From positions 1,823,001 through 1,887,000 of the forward strand of contig NC_060109.1 of assembly GCF_021155765.1 (NCBI RefSeq): a stretch of DNA of 64,000 nucleotides, given 5' to 3'. The notes under the pieces were generated by a model, which saw nothing but the letters and a program-made list of their open reading frames with translations, searched no databases and was not told the DNA's origin. Of the stretch, positions 60,630 through 64,000 are shown piece after piece; within the stretch, counting starts at the first letter, position 1, and every line of letters begins with the position of its first letter. This DNA is from Diprion similis (taxonomy: Eukaryota > Arthropoda > Insecta > Hymenoptera > Diprionidae). Position numbers and translations under genes: made by a program.

Positions 60630-60930
60630 AATTGTCTCGGAAATTGATTCTCAGGCGGATAGATTTGAGCCTGCGAATCGCAAACAAAAACAAAGTAGCC
60701 CGATTGAATTTTGTTGGTAACATTTTGATATAATTTGAAAAATACTAGAATTGCTTTGCTGGGACGTTGCGTCGATGTTATTATTTTGCGAGAGAATTAT
60801 ATTTTGCGCAAAACGTGCTCCGAAACAACGGGATCAAAAGTTATAACTGAAAAACGCGAAATTCCTCCGTATTTTTTTCGTTATCTTCAGCTGTTGGTTC
60901 GACGACATTTTGAACGCCACATCTAAAGTC
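60630..60930 (+). repeat. Isolated ancient satellite-type monomer
   Basis: A single, strongly diverged copy in the same orientation as the array, about 27 kb beyond its edge. Order is preserved: AATTGATTCTCAGGC (unit: GATCGATTCCCAGAC), TTTGAAAAATACTAG, ATTATTTTGCGAGAG, GTGCTCCGAAACAACG, AAAAGTTATAACTGAAAAAC and CAGCTGTTGGTTCG (unit: CTGCTGCTGGTCC). Identity is roughly 60-65 percent by eye. The 63-aa ORF across it is not a gene. Confidence 0.7.
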
Positions 60931-61502
60931 TTTGATTCGTTCCTGGCCGCGTTCCTTTGTAACCGATGGCTATTTTAAGAATTAAATTCGTTGACGGACG
61001 ATTTGACGAAGAATCTTACTACTGGAGTTTTGTCGTAAACTCAGGTAACTGACCGTTGCAATACAGATGTCATACTCATGTCGAGAAACCATTTTGGATA
61101 GCACTTGTTAAAATATTATTTACGCAGCTAAAATAATTTCACGAGGATCTAAATAAAGCAGTGATGATTATTTAGTTCGAAAGGTTTTCTTTACTTCATA
61201 CAGGCTGCGTAGCAAATATTAAACAGTTGCGATAACTCTGTATGTGAGCTGGCAGTTGTGGTTAAAACGTTCTTAACAATGACTTACATGTTACGTAAAA
61301 TCTTTACGATCCTACACATTGAGACAGTGCGTAATTCCCAGGTAGAACACTTATCCAAAGGCTGACTATCATTCGACTAACATTTAAAAAAAATGTCGAC
61401 GCATTGTTGGCAAAAAATGGACGGAGGTTCAGCTATTTTTTAATCACTATAGATTGTCAAAAAACTGCCCTTTAAGTTAACATGCAGTATACTTTATGCT
61501 CA

Positions 61503-61752
61503 CGAATGTCCTCTGAAATGCCAAGTATAAGACAATTCGACTAGACAACCCGTTATCACCACTGCAAAGACAAGTCGAAAGTTTTTGATGTTTCTCAGAC
61601 AGATAATAATTGCTTATGTGAGGGCATTCCATATGTCGAATGACCGTCAACGTTTTCTGGCACTTAGACTGACTAATCGCTATCATACTAGATGACAAAG
61701 ACTAGTTGACGCCGGGTCTTGCCTTTACCATGAAATTTCAGAGGACATTCGC
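61503..61752. repeat. Short inverted repeat (about 250 bp hairpin)
   Basis: CGAATGTCCTCTGAAAT near 61,503 is mirrored by ATTTCAGAGGACATTCG near 61,736, and weaker complementarity continues inward. It may be a small foldback remnant. The rest of 61,000-62,700 shows no gene or repeat. Confidence 0.55.
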
Positions 61753-62794
61753 GCACTCTTAGTCAGTGTATAGTCAACAACAGGTGATTGAGAATCTCTC
61801 CATATTAAGTCAACTAACAGCCAACAGTGTGCTATCTAAGATTACGTGATTCTGTTGATGAAATATACATACGTTTAGACGAGGATCTCTGTACGAACTC
61901 GATCATAGTCCGGCCCTCACTCTTTACTATTTCTTGCTGATTTTTTATTACATTTGTCAACATTTTTCAAAACGAGCAGTTGAGGCTAGACCCGATAGCG
62001 GAATTTCTTTATTTTTTATTCTTATTTGTTCTTCACATTCTAATAAACGAATGTTATTGGAAAAATATGCGCCGCAAGAGGTTACTGTAATCATGTTGAA
62101 TTTATGCAAAAATGAGTTAATAAACTAGACAATAAATAAGGAAACTCATCAACATTGAATATCAGAATCCTTATTAGATCATTTACAAAAAGTAAAATAG
62201 TGCATTCCAAAACGTCAAAAGTAGAAATTTCATACCTCAAAAACTATCAGAAATGTATATCTAATAAATATACAAAGTAGGTATCTATTTCGCCCTGAAA
62301 AATGTCATAAAAAATGAGCAAAGAAAAAAAAAAAAAGAAAAAAGTGAGGTTTGTACGTTACTCGAGTTGGTAAGTACAGTATTATAATCAAACCAAAATC
62401 TGAGTTCCTTTCTACGCTTGGTAAAATTGCTTAGTGGAGACAGAGATTATCGCTGTTTTTAAGGCCTGTCATAATACATAATACAATATGACAAATATTT
62501 TTTGCTTGCTTTGACTCACCATTATTGAAAAGTTTTTGATGCAATCTCATGTTATGAAAAGAAAAATATTTAGATCAACGTTGTACACCTGTTTTGGATT
62601 AAAATAGCATCGTAAATATTGACCACAACAATACGGAGTCGGTCAGAACTCTTACTAAGCCTTGCCAAGTGAAGCTGGGATCAGTTGAAACAGTATTTCA
62701 AAGTCGGTAAGCCCGAAAGGTGGATATCGAGGATCCGGATTAAAAGCAGCTCCGCAGCTGAAGAATAGATTTTTCTTAAAAGTCTTTAAGAATA

Positions 62795-64000
62795 ATGACG
62801 AATCTACAAATCACTGAGAATGACACCGTGCATCCTCTGAAGACTGGATATACAGAGGAAAACGAGGACACCGTAACCGGCAGTCCCTACAAGGTCCAGG
62901 TTTTCAAAAGACGGTGGCTTCAGCTCTTCTTGTTTGCATTATGCGGCATGTGCAGCAGCTATCAATGGCCTCAATTCACGATCATCGGCCATATAATAAG
63001 TCGGTAAGATAATTTTTGAAAACCAAAAGCAGTGTTCTTGTTCTTTTGTTCATCGTAAGAATGTTGATGAGTCACTGTAATTCAAAACAAAAGCGAAATC
63101 AGTACTCAAGACCTTCCACTCGTTTTGCTTGTACAGAAATATTGAGTCCTCAGGTACTACGGCGTCTCTATCTCAGCTGTCGCGTCGACCAGCATCATGT
63201 TGATGGTAGCCTACTCAGTTTTCCTCTTCCCTGCCTTGTTTTTAATGGAACGGATTGGCATCAAGTGGTCAGTAGTGATAGGAGCTGTATTGACTTGTCT
63301 CGGAGCTTGGATTAAGGTCTTTGCGGCAGCCCCAGATCGGTTTCCGGTTTTGCTGATAGGCCAGGCCTTGGTCGCGATGAGCCAGGTTTTCATCTGTTCT
63401 GTTCCGGGAAAATTGGCAGCATTCTGGTTCGGGAAAGACCAACTCGCCCTCGCTACCGCCATTGGCTGCTACGCAGTTCACGTTGGCCTGTCAATCTGCT
63501 TTCTGACTGTTCCGATATTCGTTGGAAACCACGACGACGTCGAGGAAATTGGGCATACATTGTCCGTCATTTACTGGACACTCGCGATTGCATGTTCAGT
63601 TGTAACGTTAGCCGTACTTTTTCGTGAGTAGTCGCAATTCTCTGCCTAAGAAGACGTCGAGTTCTTTCCTTTACTGATCTTCTTTTTCCACAAGTTTTTC
63701 AGGACGAACCTCCCATGGCACCAAGCGAGTCGCGGGCGTTTCAAAAATCCGCCCATGAGTGTCTCGATAGAGGAGTTTTGGTGTCGTTCAAAAGGTTACT
63801 AACAAAGAACAGCAGCTTCATTATTCTTTGGAACACCTATGGTCTGATTGTTAGCATATTTTACTCAATGGCGACGATTTGGAATCCATTGTTCTTAACT
63901 CACTTCAAGGTAATGCTTCAGCGCACTCTGTATGTTCCTGCGGTACCTTTAGTTGTATTCAACTCTCTTTCAGAATTGCGAAGTTGATCTTGGAATAACC
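62795..64000 (+). CDS. FLVCR: FLVCR-family (SLC49) major facilitator transporter, 5' part
   Basis: Multi-pass plasma-membrane transporter related to FLVCR1/2, which move choline or ethanolamine and have been reported as heme exporters. Exons: 62795-63003, 63154-63623, 63695-63909, 63974 to beyond the window; 307 residues are visible of perhaps 450-550. The acceptor of exon 3 is set at 63,695 (after CCACAAG), because the nearer CAG at 63,700-63,702 would put the frame out. Family signatures: SSYQWPQF in the first membrane segment (about residues 41-68), LGAWIK, and GQALVAMSQVFICSVPGKLAAFWFG-type wording seen in pieces (GQALVAMSQVF, then FWFG) before the fourth to fifth segments. The N-terminal 38 residues are polar and cytosolic. 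Residues after FQDEPP form the central loop, followed by another helix (IILWNTYGLIVSIFYSM). Start ATG has no upstream in-frame extension recognised. The family is named for a virus receptor but this is a cellular gene. Confidence 0.92.

Noticed and set aside
63211-63481. Minus-strand ORFs opposite the FLVCR exon
   Set aside because: They are antisense shadows of the well-supported transporter exon 63,154-63,623.
63703-63909. FLVCR exon 3 starting at the CAG acceptor 63,700-63,702
   Set aside because: Joining there to the exon 2 donor at 63,623 shifts the frame into a stop; the acceptor after CCACAAG at 63,694 keeps the frame and gives the family-like FQDEPP.

Overview
The window is nuclear DNA of an insect. 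The evidence is spliced genes with GT-AG introns, insect-style core promoters (TATA box plus TCAGT initiator, DRE-like TATCGATA sites), a long tandem satellite and several non-autonomous DNA transposons. A hymenopteran such as a sawfly is plausible, but the sequence alone does not prove the order.

Region 1 (1 to about 33,240) is one uninterrupted satellite array of a 304-bp monomer, about 109 copies, all in the same orientation. It enters from outside the left edge. Monomers fall into at least two linked sequence types, and diagnostic variants recur at multiples of 304 bp (1215, 1520, 2128, 2432 and 4254 bp). This shows repeated block duplications and local higher-order structure. The right edge decays over about 400 bp. 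Two older relic monomers lie outside the array: one at 34,085-34,680, split by a transposon, and one at 60,630-60,930, beyond the gene cluster.

Region 2 (34.2-56.4 kb) is a tandem cluster of lysosomal glucosylceramidase (GBA1 type, glycoside hydrolase family 30) genes. It has three complete seven-exon paralogs, A (38,267-41,920), B (44,945-48,892) and C (51,761-56,346), predicted to encode 505, 506 and 505 aa. All keep both catalytic glutamates, the N-terminal cysteine pattern and identical intron positions and phases. A fourth, orphan copy at 35.5-35.98 kb keeps only a promoter, the signal-peptide exon and part of intron 1, and has a broken splice donor. The orphan, B and C share a promoter of CRE (TGACGTCA), TATA and TCAGTC initiator; A has no obvious promoter of its own. 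Mobile elements are threaded through the cluster: a 717-bp near-perfect foldback in intron 1 of A, a three-copy double-hairpin MITE (one copy ending at the exon 4 acceptor of C), and inverted-repeat elements next to B and C, several bounded by TTAA.

Region 3 (56.4-62.8 kb) is intergenic. It holds a TTAA-flanked element directly after gene C, a GATATCC-rich patch, a CpG- and GC-richer promoter-like island near 58.9-59.25 kb (two E-boxes, inverted CCAAT, DRE-like sites) and the second satellite relic.

Region 4 (62,795 to the end) is the 5' part of a plus-strand major facilitator gene of the FLVCR (SLC49) family, cut by the window edge in its fourth coding exon.

The GBA paralogs are predicted secreted/lysosomal hydrolases that split glucosylceramide. 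FLVCR is a plasma-membrane transporter. No functional link between them is evident beyond proximity.
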